Source: Nemophila menziesii
Lineage: Eukaryota; Streptophyta; Magnoliopsida; Boraginales; Hydrophyllaceae
Reading direction: 5' to 3'
Assembly: GCA_029959085.1 (NCBI GenBank)
Contig: JARWIR010000023.1
Coordinates: 7,577,860 to 7,641,859, forward strand
Length of the DNA: 64,000 nt
The position numbers and the translations under genes are program-made. The notes under the pieces were generated by a model, which saw only the letters and a list, made by a program, of their open reading frames with translations, searched no databases and had not been told where the DNA came from. Within the stretch, counting starts at the first letter, position 1, and the number at the start of each line of letters is the position of its first letter. Below are positions 1 to 11,419 of this stretch, one piece after another.

Positions 1-963
1 AATTCAACTAAAAACTTTGTTGCTTACTCATTAGACTTTCCTGCAGAAATTGGGTATATATGTTTTATTTTGTAGGTTATTTGGTATAATAGGGGATTAT
101 AGTGTAAATAATAAAAAAAATTAATGTCAAGGCATGTAGTGTAACTTTGCGTAATATAGGGACCTATAAAAACAATTCTTTTGCTGGCGAAATCCTATTT
201 TAGGATTTGTGTTTTTGTGTTTTTGTCTTTTAGTAAGTCCTTTTGTTGTTAGTGAAGCATGAATTTAAGTGGAGCCTCTCTGCAAATAAATTCCTATCGA
301 GGTAAAGGAAGAGTTTGAAAACGAGAATTTGTAAAAGTGGTAGAACGATGGCAATTCAGGAATAACAAAACTACATATCTTGCTTCTTTAATTATTAAAT
401 TTATGAAGACTGTCTAAATTTTTATATAAATTAGGGCTAAGAAGGTGTGTTAATGGGAAAAGAACAAGAGGATTCATATGCCGATCTAAGCAAAGAAGAT
501 GCGTGAGGAGGACACTGTCATCTGCAAATAGTGAGTCTTGAGACCATTTTTTTTTGGTCAAATATTAGTATTAGATTGATAGTTCTAGTGGTTAGAGAAG
601 CATTGACTCAATGGTTCTCAGATATGCTCATTTTTATGTAACAATATATAAGATTGGATTTGGTCATCTTTTAATTCCGAGTGAAACAGAACTTCTACAT
701 TTGAGCCACATTATCTAAGACCCACTTATTTGTAATATCAAAACAATTTAGTTTTGAACTTCTGAGTGAAATTATTCATTCATTTCCTTTAAATTTAAAT
801 GGAAATTGGTTTAATTCACAGTGTTGAATTTTTCTGATGCTAAACCAAATTCGACCATAGTGATTATTATAGAAATAAAAAGTTGCAACGTCAGTATGAG
901 ATTTTAGGTAAATTTTTCTAGACATTATGGAGTAATCAGGGATTTGAAGTAAACTCTACTTAA

Positions 964-1128
964 CGGGAACGGGTAGCAAACATATGTGCAGATTTTCTAG
1001 CTAAGAGAGGTGCGGATATTGTTGGGGAACCATGCGTGTATGAAGATCCTCCAGAGTACCTGAAGAGCAGCTTAACGAGAGATAGGAGTGTTTGCGTAAT
1101 TCATAGACTAGTTGTAGTTTTCCCGTAA
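964..1128 (+). pseudogene. LINE-type RNase H C-terminal remnant, unit copy 1
   Basis: A 55-codon frame ending in TAA reads RERVANICADFLAKRGADI and continues through VGEPCVYEDPPEYLKSS. The pattern of an Asn, then Cys-Ala-Asp, then Leu-Ala-Lys is the usual C-terminal part of the RNase H-like domain (RVT_3) of plant non-LTR retrotransposons and their relic genes. The catalytic acids and the rest of the domain are missing, so it cannot act alone. The same 55-codon piece recurs at 12879-13043 and, with its stop lost, at 56116-56280, so it travelled with the unit. The family assignment rests on motif recognition; which LINE or domesticated gene it came from is not clear. Confidence 0.55.
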
Positions 1129-1258
1129 GGGTTTAGTTAGTTGTTACTTATTTCGGCTTTAAAGCCTCATATGTATGCAAAAGAAGAAGTTAGAGGACTA
1201 TTAAAAACCCCAAAACTCTTAAAATGACAAGTAGGTTGGAATGCATTATATGGAAGCC

Positions 1259-1264
<6 letters not shown>

Positions 1265-1313
<49 letters not shown>

Positions 1314-1344
1314 CAATAATTTGTATATATATATATATATATAT
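1265..1344. repeat. (TA)n microsatellites
   Basis: Two uninterrupted TA runs (1265-1309 and 1324-1344) are separated by a short AT-rich word. The words ATTATTCAATAATTTGTA and ATTATTTATTGTGATTA are repeated just downstream to about 1450. Unit copy 3 has only a very short TA run here (about 56388), so the tract expanded in this copy. Confidence 0.9.
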
Positions 1345-2133
1345 TATTCAATAATTTGTAATTGTATATTATTTATTGTGATTATTTAATGATTTGTAAT
1401 TGTATATTATTTATTGTGATTATTTAATAATTTGTAATTGTATATTATTTATGGATTTATTACCATTTACATCTCAAATCTTATATTAATATCTCTCTCC
1501 CATATTTACTTATTTATTATATTGTCCATAAAAGTCCTAAAACAAGAAAATTATACTTATTATACACCTTTTTTTAATTTTAATTAGTCCTCTGCAAACC
1601 ACCATTGTCCTCACCTACGGCTTCTCCTACAGTTTCGCCACCATCCGAATCATTTCTCTTCTCCGCCTACTCTAACTATGTTGTTTATAGAGACTTCTCT
1701 CTCCTTTTTTGGTGGTGATACATATGGATAATGTACAATTTTGTATCAGCAGTAGTACTTAGTACTTCTTGTTGGGATGTGAAATTAGGGTTATTGAGAT
1801 TAATAAGTATGGAATTGCATCGATTGTTTGCCATTCAACAACTTTTTTTTTATAATGAATTTTTACTGGATAATAGTGATGTGGATATGTAATATCTGTG
1901 TTTAGCTTAGCTAAACATATGATGATATTTCTGGCTCTTTGAATGTTTATGGGTTATGTTTTGCATAGGTTTTAATGAAGACAAACTTTCCTGGTGAGTC
2001 AAACTTTGAAGGCACGGAGTCAACAAGCACTTTCTGCATTTTGTGGGATCACAATAGATTCAACTGCATATTTTGAATTTTATAGCATAGAAATAAATAA
2101 AAAAATGAAGGGACTTGTTTGCAATTTTTTCAA

Positions 2134-2700
2134 AATTCTGCAGAAAAATTTAGCAAGGAGCCATGTGTTGGTGAATAAATGGAGAACTAAACGATAATAT
2201 TTTTGGCCAAATTTTTTCCCAGGAGTAGAACATAGATTCTAGTTTTTGTATGTTGTTTCGGACCAGAAGAACCCGCTAGTTACCAGCTCGTTAGATGCGC
2301 CGATAGATGTTTCAAATAGCTTAAAAAATAAAAATTCTGCAGAAAAACTTAGTATAGTGTCATGTTTGGGTGATTAAATGGAGGACTAAATGATGATATT
2401 TTTTGTCATTTTTTTCTGGGAGTAAAACATATAATCTAGTTTCGTATGTTGTTTCGGACCAGAGGAACCAGCTAGTTAGATGCCACAATAGATGTCTCAA
2501 AAACGCTAAAAAATGAAAATTCTGCAAAAAAGCTTAACATATAGTCATGTTTGGGTGATTAAATGGAGGACTAAACGATGATATTTTTAGCCATATTTTT
2601 TTCCGGGAGTAAAACATATATTCTAGTTTCGCATGTCATTTCGTACTAGAGGAACCAGCTCGTTAGATGCCCCACTAGATGTCTCAAAAACACTAAAAAA
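2134..2700. repeat. Tandem array, about 185-bp monomer, three units
   Basis: Three head-to-tail monomers start at about 2134, 2333 and 2518, each opening with AATTCTGCA and containing the words GGACTAAACGATGATATTTT, TTTCGGACCAGAGGAACC and CAGCTCGTTAGATG. Monomer 1 is longer because CAGCTCGTTA-type sequence is repeated inside it. Unit copy 2 has two monomers at 14784-15166. No coding potential is evident. Confidence 0.8.
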
Positions 2701-2990
2701 AAAATTGGTGGAATTTTTCCCACCAAACAATATAAACCGCCAAATATAATATGGTGGGATTTTTCCCACCAAACGAAAAACATGAACTTCCAAAACAACA
2801 TAAACTCCGATTTTTCGCACCAAATAACAATATAAAAATTTGGTGAGAAGTTTGTTTGGTGGGAAAAAATTGGACATGATATTTTTTGGTGGAAAAAATG
2901 GGAAAAAAAAATTGGCCAGAAAATTTTGGCCGAAAATTTTTTGGCGGGAAAAATTGCTTAGGAATTTTTTTGGTAGGAAAATTCAGTGAG
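2701..2990. repeat. Inverted-repeat block of GGTGGGAAAA words
   Basis: The block is built from GGTGGGAAAA-like words in both orientations. Examples are TGGTGGGATTTTTCCCACCA (about 2752-2771), which folds back on itself, and further GGTGGGAAAAA words on the opposite arm at about 2850-2975. A transcript could form several short hairpins or one long imperfect one. The homologous block in unit copy 2 is 15167-15440. Confidence 0.65.
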
Positions 2991-3136
2991 ATGAAACTAA
3001 TTCAAGGGTATTATTATCTATTATGTCATTTATATTATACATAACTTTTAAGGTCAATATCAACCCCTTCTAGGATGGTTGGTAATTGTCTCATTATTTA
3101 ATAATATGTAATTGTTTATTATTTATTTTTATTGTA

Positions 3137-3397
3137 CTCCCTCCGTCCATTTTTATTTGTCCCATTTTCTAAAAAAGGGTGTCCAATATTGTTTGTCCAT
3201 TTTTCATTACCAAGACATTTTTTCACTACTTTTTCCAATATTACCCCTATTTAAATAGTAAAAAAAGGTAGCGTAATAAATGATCTCATGTATATTAATA
3301 TTAATTAAGGGCATTTGTGTAAAGAGGAAGAGTATTAAATGTTCTTTTTAATTCTTGTACACCAAAAAAATAGACAAACAAAAATTGACGGAGGGGG
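3137..3397. mobile_element. Stowaway-type MITE
   Basis: A 261-bp element begins CTCCCTCCGTCCATTTTT and ends with the near reverse complement (AAAAATTGACGGAGGGGG), flanked by TA on both sides (3135-3136, 3398-3399). The CTCCCTCCGTCC terminal repeat with a TA target duplication is diagnostic of Stowaway MITEs mobilised by Tc1/mariner transposases. It has no coding capacity. It lies exactly where repeat unit copy 1 stops and copy 2 begins. Confidence 0.92.
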
Positions 3398-3819
3398 TAA
3401 AACTCTCATTTCGGTTACCTTTTCTTCATAAATCAAAAGTAAGAGGAAAAATTCCTTGGAGTAGCGTAAGATATTCGACACGATCGCCGTCTTCTCTTAC
3501 CAATAGAAGGTATTAAGACCTTTTATCAGTGATGTTTAAATCAGGTACACTCGACTCCCCACTTCTTTCATATTTTCAACTTATTAAGTTGTAATAACGG
3601 TGAAATGTACAATCTAAGATAAAAAAAAGTAGGAGATATCGAGGAAGTCTTACAATTAAAAAAAAAAGTTTATGCGGTTTGCTGGGTAAAACTCTGGATT
3701 TCTAGTCCATTGAACAATTTCAATGTAGATGCTCGCTGTTATAGATTTCCTGACCGATAAGAGAAATCGGAATTGTAACTTATACAATACATTTGCACCA
3801 TAGGGGGCCATACCTGTAA

Positions 3820-6360
3820 AGAATGAGTTGGTTTAGTTGGGTTAGTGGATTTGGCTGAAACATTATCACAATCCATAAGGTATCTCATCAACTCTCACCC
3901 CACCAATAGCCCTCCCAACAGGTCTTTTTCTCTATTTGTGATATTTATGGATAATCATTAATGTATTTTATCCATAAATATAATCATTAAATTGGGATTA
4001 TAGCTTATATATGAGCTAGATTTGAACTAATTACTCTTTACTTTTACATATTTACTTGATAATTAAAAAATATTAACATAGAAATAATGTTTATTTATTT
4101 TGAAGGGATTAATAATGACTTTTTTTAAAATTTGCACACAGGCAGAAACTCATGTCAAGAATAATATTATTACTGAAAAAAAAGCAAACAGAATAAGATC
4201 ATTGGCCATGATATTTCAGTTAACCATGAAGGTTTAATAATTTCCATGGTAAGATTTAGTTGGTATTACTTTTGCTATTAAGTGGATGCATTTAGAATTG
4301 TTGGGTAATTAATGCATGGTGTTATATATTTAAAATTGATTTACTATGTGCGCTTTTTACTAAATCATTTATTGTGTGTGCTTTTTACTAAAGATGGATA
4401 TTCCTAAAGTGATCAAGAGACGTATCTTGAGCCGAGCAACTATCCCAGGAAAGATGAAAAAGGCAGATTTTTTCGATGTTCAGCCAATATCTCCTTCCAC
4501 TGAAATTCCTGAAGAGATTAACTATAAATATGAAAGGATATAGCAATGGAAAGGAAATATTCATGATCACAGGGACTCTGATGCTGATTTTCCATAGGTA
4601 TCAATGCAGCAGTTTAACAATTCTCCAAATGCTCGAGTCTTCTATGGATCGATCAAAGCTTGTGGGGAAGGGATATCACTCGTGGGAGCATCTTGTATCA
4701 TCCTATTGGATGTTCATTCCGGCCAGGTCAGGTCCGCAAGGTTTATGTGTATAGGTTGGTTGCCTCTGAATCACCAGAGGAGGAAGATCACGAAACAAGC
4801 TTTAGAAAGGAATCAATTGCTAAATTGTGGTTCGAATGGAATGGAATGAATATTCAGGCAATCAAGAATTTGTGATGGAAACTGTGCATGTGGACAATTG
4901 TGGTGACAGGTTTCTAGAAACTTATTGCTTAAAGGAAGATGTTGCTTCAGAAGGTTTGGAAACTTTATCTTCGCTCGACTAAAATTATATTCTTTTTGAA
5001 TTTGGTTTATTACATTTTTCCTTTTCTTTTTTTAGGTAAATGGTACTTATTAATGATGGAAGCTATTAAGCGATTGTTACCTTGGAGGAGTTTAGCAGCA
5101 GTCTCTAAAGTGGATAGGTAGACATATTTTGGCAACATAGAGGTCAAGGGAGTATTTTTCCCTGCAAAGCATTAAGCCGAATCTCACATATCTTACAAGA
5201 TTTTCTTACTTTTTAGTTTATTGTATTAATGTGCAATTTAATTACTATAGATAATTTGTTTGTACTTTCATATTAAAGGCTGTGATTTTTTAGTTTTAAT
5301 TTAAAACTCTCATATATGTGTGGGTCATGTTTCTCTCTATAAGTCTATTAAGATTTCTTTTAATATTTTTTTGTTTTTGTTTTTGATTTCTCTGAATTCT
5401 TTATTACGCTGCTCCAACCACATGGGAGCAGCTCATTCACGATGTGCTTACTGGTTCTGTTGTTTGCAGCAGATTTTGTGTTCCGTGTGATTATTTGTGC
5501 TTAGTGTATTTTTCTGATCCTTTGCTGTTGCTTGGTGCTTGGTTAGTTTCCTGTCTTTCATCTTGGTTGGAGTTTCCAGTAAAGTAAGTAGGTTGAGTAC
5601 AAATGAGTGACCTGGTGAGAGATCAATAAATTCAAATTTATTTTTCCTCAAGGATTGCCTGTTTAACATAGTCAAGGTTTCTTCACAAAAAGAATCATAC
5701 AAGTTTCAAAAGTGTGTTGAATTTGGATTCCTATAGTTTTATAAACTCATATTTACGTGTAAGTTGTAAATATGGTTTTTAAGAGCATGTATTACTCATG
5801 ACCAAAAACTTGTTGTGTTAGTGGATTTGGATGAAACATTATCACAATCTGGAGGATATCTCATCAACTAACTATCACCCCACCAATAGCCCTCCCAACA
5901 TGCCTTTTTCTCTATATATTATATTTATTGATAATCGTTAGTACATTTTATCCATAAATTTAGTCATTAAAATAGGATTCTAGCTTGAATTTGAGCTAGA
6001 TTTGAACTAATTACTCTTTACTTTTACATATTTACTTGATAATTAAAAAATATTAACATAGAAACAATGCTTATTTATTTGGAAGGAATTAATAATGATT
6101 TTTTTATATTTTGCACACAGGAAGGATATCATGTCAAAAATAATATCATTACTCAACAAAAATACAAAATAAACAAAATCGTTTGCCATGACATTTCAAT
6201 TAACCATGAAGGTTTAATAATTTCCATGGTAAGATATAGTTTGTAGTTTACTTTTATTGTTATATACGGTTAATAGATGTATTTAGAATTGTTGGGTGGT
6301 TAATGCATAGTGTTATGTATTTAATATTGATTTACTGTGTGTGCTTTTTTACTAGATCAT
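3820..6360 (+). repeat. Internal duplication inside unit copy 2
   Basis: About 540 bp at 3830-4390 recur at about 5815-6355. Both begin near GTTAGTGGATTTGG and GAAACATTATCACAATC, include CACCCCACCAATAGCCCTCC and GAAGGTTTAATAATTTCCAT, and end in a TGTGTGCTTTTTACTA pyrimidine stretch that could be a splice acceptor. Between the two copies lies the DRD1-like fragment. Unit copy 3 has only one copy (54040-54560) and goes straight into the CNGC fragment, so the 2-kb duplication is specific to copy 2. Confidence 0.75.
4591..4965 (+). pseudogene. DRD1/CHR35-like SNF2 helicase C-terminal fragment
   Basis: Three successive frames give the C-terminal helicase core of the plant SNF2 remodellers DRD1/CHR35/CLASSY, which act with Pol V or Pol IV in RNA-directed DNA methylation. 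Frame one (from 4604) reads [18 protein letters not shown]; frame two (from about 4714) reads [20 protein letters not shown], then [20 protein letters not shown]; frame three (from about 4871) reads [23 protein letters not shown] followed by IAKLWFEWN is characteristic of the DRD1/CHR35 subgroup. The Asn-Pro-Ser...Gln-Ala-Ile-Gly-Arg stretch between the first two pieces is deleted, and two frameshifts are present, so this is a dead fragment. It sits between the duplicated segments of unit copy 2 and is absent from copy 3. Family recognition is from memory of conserved motifs. Confidence 0.75.
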
Positions 6361-6364
6361 TTAT

Positions 6365-6625
6365 CTATAGTAAAATCTGAGTCGGCTGGTTTTTGAAGCA
6401 GAACAGGTGAAATCCTCTCCTGGATTGATTAAGCCTCAAAGCACGAAGCGCATTAGCAGCAAATTTCGACGCATAGCATAAACTAGGTGAACTTCCAAAC
6501 ACCTTTAGCCAAAGAATCTTGTAATTCCTCGAGCTTCTTTCTAGAATAACGCCTCCATTAGTGGTCATGGTGAGTAATTTTCTGCGCATAATGAATAGCA
6601 TTTCATCAACTAGATCGCCTTCTTA
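6365..6625 (-). pseudogene. CNGC (cyclic nucleotide-gated channel) fragment, unit copy 2
   Basis: On the minus strand a 78-codon frame includes MLFIMRRKLLTMTTNGGV, which matches the start of the cyclic-nucleotide-binding domain of plant CNGC channels (the DEMLFI...GKLLTMTTNGG stretch). It is followed directly by SSPSLCYASKFAANALRALR, which resembles the far C-terminal tail of the same family. About 150-200 residues that separate these parts in a normal CNGC, including the phosphate-binding cassette and calmodulin site, are missing, so it is an internally deleted piece. The homologue at 54570-54836 in unit copy 3 is better preserved upstream (VDE before MLFI). It lies antisense to the exon-like pieces of the unit. 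It cannot form a channel. Confidence 0.7.
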
Positions 6626-6735
6626 CACGATAAAACTGTCTTTAATGTAACGTGAATGGTTCCACATGAAAATCGTTGACCATGTCATTTCATAATTCCC
6701 ATGGTAAGATCTACATCCTACTTTACTGATATATA

Positions 6736-6954
6736 TGTAAGTTTAAGAGAAAGTGTTTTTTTTCTATATTACTTCACAAGGCTAAACAACGTATTTATAC
6801 AAGGATTACCTCTTTATTCTAAAAAAGAGAATAAAATCAGAATCAGAATAAAATCATAGTCAAACTAATTCCTATTTTAGTTCTACCTAATTCTGGAAAA
6901 TAAATCTACCATAAATAACCCGATATTTACCTAATAATCTTACGATTTTCTACA
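6736..6954 (-). repeat. Copia 3' LTR
   Basis: This 219-bp repeat (plus-strand ends TGTAAGTTTAAGAG and GATTTTCTACA) differs from the LTR at 11432-11650 at roughly a dozen positions by eye, indicating an old insertion. On the element's sense strand it follows a purine tract, GAGGGGGAT (6955-6963). Confidence 0.93.
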
Positions 6955-7038
6955 ATCCCCCTCAAGTTGGTGCATAAATATCAAACATGCCCAACTTGTT
7001 TACAAGAAATTCAAAAGTTGGTCTAAATAATCCTTTTC

Positions 7039-7332
7039 TCAAGATATCAGTTGTTTGCTCCTTGTTTGCTCCTTTGTGCTGATGTACGAAGTACATATTA
7101 TCCCGGCATCCATTTTCTCCTTCATAAAGTATCGGTCAATCTCTATGTGCTTTGTGCGATCGTGCTGTACTGAATTTTGGGCGATGCTTATGGCTGCCTT
7201 ATTGTCGCAGAATAGTCGAAGAGGTAGTTCCGCTGTTTCTCGAAGATCTTTCAGTACCCGCTTTATCCATATCATATCGTAAATACCATTCGCCATCGAT
7301 CGAAATTCTGCCTCTTCGCTACTTCGCGTCAC
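7039..7332 (-). pseudogene. Copia RNase H fragment
   Basis: The frame reads MTRSSEEAEFRSMANGIYD, then LRLFCDNKAAISIAQN and HIEIDRYFMKEKM, the C-terminal copia RNase H, with the catalytic Glu of SSEAE and the Asp of FCDN present and a HIEIDxHF-like motif in which the usual His is Tyr. RNase H removes the RNA strand during reverse transcription. The join upstream to the RT (7333-7663) is interrupted by stops and frameshifts. The frame ends close to the polypurine tract, as expected for the last pol domain. Confidence 0.85.
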
Positions 7333-7663
7333 AACATTTTTTATTTTTACTCCTCCAAGTTACTAAATTTCCCCACACGTAGGTACAGTAACCTGAAGTA
7401 GATCTTCTGTTGTACGAGCTAGCCAAATCTGCGTCTGAAAATGCCTCTACAGCCCTTGTTTCGTTCTTCTTAAACAGCAGTCTCTTTCCTGGACAGCTCT
7501 TTAGGTACCTTAGAATTCAGTTTGTGGCTTCAAGGCGCTCTTCATAAGGACTATGCATGAATTGACTTACTAAGCTCACATCAAAGGCTATATCGGGCCT
7601 TGTGCGAGCCAAGTAAATCAGCCTTCCCATTAGTCTTTGATATCGTTGAACGTTCACGGGAAC

Positions 7664-8485
7664 TCAATCTTTTATATTCCCGAGCTTTTGATTCGGATCT
7701 ATGGGAGTTTCAGCTCGCCAACAACCACTCATTCCTGTATCTTTTAAGAGGTCTAGGATGTATTTTCTTTGAGAAACGATGATTCCCTTCTTCGATCTTT
7801 CCACTTCCATAGCTAGGAAGTATTTCATTTCTCCCATGTCTTTCACTTCAAACTCCTTCGCAAGCTTTTCCTTCAAGTGTTCTAATTCTCCATAGTCATC
7901 TTCCGTGAGAATTATGTCGTCTACGTATACAATCAACACTGAAATCTTCTTTTCCTCCGAGTACTTGGTGAACATTGTATGATCTGTCTGCGCTTGAGTG
8001 TACCCCTGTCCTTTCACAAATTGAGTAAACCGATCAAACCAGGCGCGCGGTGATTGTTTCAATCCGTATAGCGCCTTTTCTAGTCTGCAAACGTTGGAGT
8101 TGAAGTTGTCTTCAAATCCGGGCGGTGGACTCATGTATACTTCTTATTCAAGCTTTCCGTTGAGGAATGCGTTCTTCACGTCAAATTGTCTCAATGGCCA
8201 GTCACGATTTGTTGTAATAGATAACAAAATTCTTACTGTATTTAGTTTTGCAACTGGTGCGAATGTTTCTATATAGTCTATTCCGTATGTCTGAGTAAAC
8301 CCCTTTGCAACCAATCGCACTTTGACACGTTCAAGAGTTCCGTCAGCTTTGAACTTGGGTGTGAAAACCCATTTACATCCGACTATAGGTTTTCCTCTCG
8401 GTAGTTTTTCCACAGACCAGGTCTGATTCTTCTCAAGAGCTTCTATCTCCTCAAAAACAGCCTTCTTCCATTCTGGTTGAGCCAA
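7664..8485 (-). pseudogene. Copia reverse transcriptase (RVT_2), two frames
   Basis: The N-terminal half (8144-8485) shows WKKAVFEEIEALEKNQTW, GCKWVFTPKFKADGTLER and QFDVKNAFLNG. The C-terminal half (7664-8134) shows ALYGLKQSPRAWF and the active-site YVDD within LIVYVDDIIL. These are hallmark motifs of the Ty1/copia polymerase that copies the element RNA to DNA. A stop codon replaces the usual Tyr/Glu-rich link at the FLNG...EVYM position (about 8140), so the two halves are separate frames. Downstream motifs MGEMKYFLAMEV and the tail before RNase H are intact to 7664, where another stop occurs. Confidence 0.9.
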
Positions 8486-8617
8486 AGCCTCCTGAATACT
8501 ACTAGGAATGACAATATCAGATATTTTTGTGGTGAAGGTAGAAAAAGCTGAAGATAGGTTAGAATACGAAACATATAAAGAGGTAGGATATAAAGGGGTT
8601 TTAGTGCAGGCACGTCT

Positions 8618-10290
8618 TTATTTTCTTAAGGCAATAGGTAAATCAAGGTCAATGATAGAATCACTTACCTCAGGTTCTTTCTCCAGTTCAGATTCTTGAC
8701 TTGCCGGAGACGTGACATCATCTATATCTTGAGCTAGAGTCTTTCGAGCTTTTCTCACATATGTTTTTTTAAATAGACTACTTGCCCGATTATTGTACCT
8801 GTCCTCCTGGGATTTACTTTCTGATAATGTGATATTTGGTTCATTATCCTTTAAAAGACTCGTTGACTCAATATTGTATTGAATATCAATACTTCTAGAA
8901 TTTTCTATATTTTCTATTTCTTGATTGTTTGGACTCATAAGCATATTTATTCCAGAATTTATGAACCTACAACCCTCAGAATCTTCACCTTCAAACTCCC
9001 ATTGAAGATGAGTTGTAAAGAAAGGTGTATTTTCAAAAAAGGATGTATCCATTGTGATTATGGTTTTCCGTGTAGAGGGATCGAAACACTTGTATCCCCT
9101 TTGAGTTGGGGCTATCCCCAATAAAACACATATTTTTCCTTTAGGATCGAGTTTACTTGCATTTCGGTCAGGATTTTTAATAAACACCGTGCATCCAAAA
9201 AAATTTAATGGCATAGAATTAAACACTCTTGAATTTGGAAATTCTTTTTGAAGAAGGTTTATAGGCATTTGAAAAGACAGAACTTTTGAGGGCATGCGAT
9301 TAATTAGATATGTAGCATGAAGAACACTATCTCCCTAAAGATAATTAGGAATTTGTTTTGAAAATATTAATGCACGAGTGACCTCTAGGATATGCCTATT
9401 TTTCCTTTCAGCTATGCCATTTTGTGGTGGTGTATCAACACACGAACTTTGGTGAATGATCCCTTCTTCTTCAAAAAAATTATTTAAATTTTTTGCAAAG
9501 TATTCTCGTCCATTATCACTCCTAACCATTTGTATCCGAGTATTAAATTATGTTTGAAGCATACTGTAAAAAAAATTGAAAACATTTTCTACTTCTGATT
9601 TTTCTTTTAGTAGGAAAACCCAAGTTACTCGTGTATGATCTCTATTAGGGTTATAAACCATCTTTTCCCATTACATGTTGGCACTCTAGATGCTCCCCAT
9701 ATATCACTATGAATTAGTGAGAATGGTTTAGTTGGTTTATATTCCCTAGGTGGATAGGTATTTTTATGATGCTTTGATAAAGTACATATTTCACAATGAA
9801 AACTAGAAAGATCTTTATTAATAAATAACTTAGGAAATAGTTTTTTAAGATAATGAAAACTAGGATGTCCTAATCGAAAATGCAGTAAATAAATCTCATT
9901 GTTACTTGGACTTGAGGCAATATTCAGGCAAGAACTCTCTTGACTTCCCTTATTTGAGTCTGGTTCTAGGATATAGAGTCTGTCACATTCTCTAGCATTG
10001 CCAATCGTCTTCCCCGAGTCCAGTTCCTGAAATATGCAATAAGATGGGTAAAACATAGCACGACAGTTTAGGGCTTTTGTTAACTTGCTAATAGAAAATA
10101 GGTTACAAGATAAATTTGGGACATGTAGCACATGAGATAATGGTAGAGAGGCTGAAACATTAATATTTCATAGACCTGCTATGGCTGAAACATTGATTTT
10201 TCCAGCACATCATTTATAGGTTGAAAAATTATTTGAGTTTCATGTCATATGATCACTCGCACCTGAATCGATGATCCAAGTGTCTGTGTT
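8618..10290 (-). pseudogene. Copia protease and integrase, broken
   Basis: The protease active site IDSGASDHMT ends the frame at 10240. The next frame (9625-10131) has MLHVPNLSCNLFSISKL, then HFRLGHPSFHYLK with the CEIC pair of the GAG-pre-integrase zinc finger, and the first integrase Asp region (HSDIWG). The frame 9335-9529 has VRSDNGREY and TPPQNGIAERKNRHILE, which hold the second Asp and the catalytic Glu. The frame 8618-9295 carries the integrase C-terminal part (FFGCTVFIKN, KLDPKGKICVLLG). Integrase would insert the cDNA into the host chromosome; at least three interruptions separate these pieces. Confidence 0.88.
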
Positions 10291-11305
10291 TTTTGAACAT
10301 AAGTAGGAAGAAGGGATAGAAGATACTGATTTACCATTTTTTGCGAAAGAACATGAAGGACTATCAAGGCTGGATTTTTTGGATAGGTTTAGTAGTTTCA
10401 GGAGTTGCTCGATCTGAAACTTCGTGAGATTGGGCTGTTCTGAGTTGACTTGTTCTTCATGAGAAGTCTCGGCACTGGTTTGGAAGGCCTTCTCCTTCTT
10501 CTTCTTGTCTCCGGCCGGTTTCCCGTGAAGTTTCCAGCAAGTTTCTCTCGTGTGCCACAACTTCTTGCAGTAATCGCACCACGGCTTCTTCCTTCTCTCC
10601 TTTGTTTCCATTCCCACGTGAGAATAAGGTCCTTCGTTTCCATTCCCACGTGAGAATAAGGCTGATGACTTAGTCTGGCTCGTAGAATCTTCGATGGTGT
10701 TACTCATGACCTTCCTCCTGTTTTCCTCGCGTCGAATCTCAGAGAAGACTTCTCTCATTGACGGCAGCGGACGTCTTCCGAGAATTCTTCCCTTTAGTTC
10801 ATCAAGATCCTTCTTTACACCAGCCAGAAACATGTATACACGATCATTCTCTTTGCGTTTTTGTTGTCGAGTGTATTCAGCCGCGCTTTCCCACTTATCA
10901 TCATCATGGCACTGATCTAACTCTTGCCACAATGATACTATCTCGTTGTAGTAGGTCGTCACTTCTCTTTCTCCTTGTCTGGATTTCCACAGCTTTGTCT
11001 TCAATTCGAAGATCTGCGATGAATTTCCCAGATCTGAGTATGTCTCCGGATTGACACCCAGGTTTCATTCGCCGTCTTCATGAATAGGTGAGGCTTTGCA
11101 ATGGCAGCATCCATGCATTGAGTAGCCATGCCATTACTAGCGAGTTTTCTGATCTCCAGGTGTTGTAGCCCTTTTCTCCTTCCTTCACGGTGTTCACTTC
11201 TCCAGTTAGGTATCCTAATTTTCCCCTCCCATCAATCGCAAGTTTTACCGATTGGGACCATTCCAGAAAATTCCTTCCATTCAATCTATGCCCTGTGATG
11301 AGCAT
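10291..11305 (-). pseudogene. Copia gag with zinc knuckle, broken
   Basis: Frame 11078-11305 has the N-terminal gag signature LNGRNFLEWSQSVKLAIDG and GKLGYLTGE. Frame 10240-11004 continues with KLWKSRQGEREVTTYYNEI, LWQELDQC and a CCHC zinc knuckle, CDYCKKLWHTRETC, followed by a Lys-rich stretch and the protease start. Gag packages the element RNA into virus-like particles. A break between 11005 and 11077 splits the capsid region. A 29-bp direct repeat (GGAATGGAAACGAAGGACCT-type words on the minus strand near 10600-10655) lies after the capsid region. Confidence 0.85.
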
Positions 11306-11419
11306 AGAAGAATGAACGGTCGACTAGGATGTTTCCATGGTGTTTGTTTGAGTGATCGAAGGAGGTGAAATTTTGGCTGGTCAGTGTGTTTTCCATCTGT
11401 TGGGTAGATTTAGAGCCGG

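Larger units (their letters stand above)
1..3136 (+). repeat. Gene-fragment repeat unit, copy 1 (cut by window start)
   Basis: This stretch matches, with many substitutions and indels, the units at 3398-15620 (copy 2) and 53680-57855 (copy 3). Bases 1-51 are the end of an exon-like fragment (peptide end TFLQKLG, then a GTATAT donor-like site) that is more complete in the other copies; here it has a stop codon. The copy then holds an RNase H remnant, TA repeats, an exon-like piece near 1970-2085, about 185-bp tandem repeats and an inverted-repeat block. Relative to copies 2 and 3 it lacks the segment corresponding to 13140-14285 of copy 2. No complete gene is present. The order of pieces is seen directly; the origin of the unit is unknown to me. 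Confidence 0.7.

Noticed and set aside
4388..4570. Minus-strand 60-codon frame opposite the DRD1-like region
   Set aside because: No homology seen; it is the antisense shadow of the plus-strand gene fragment.
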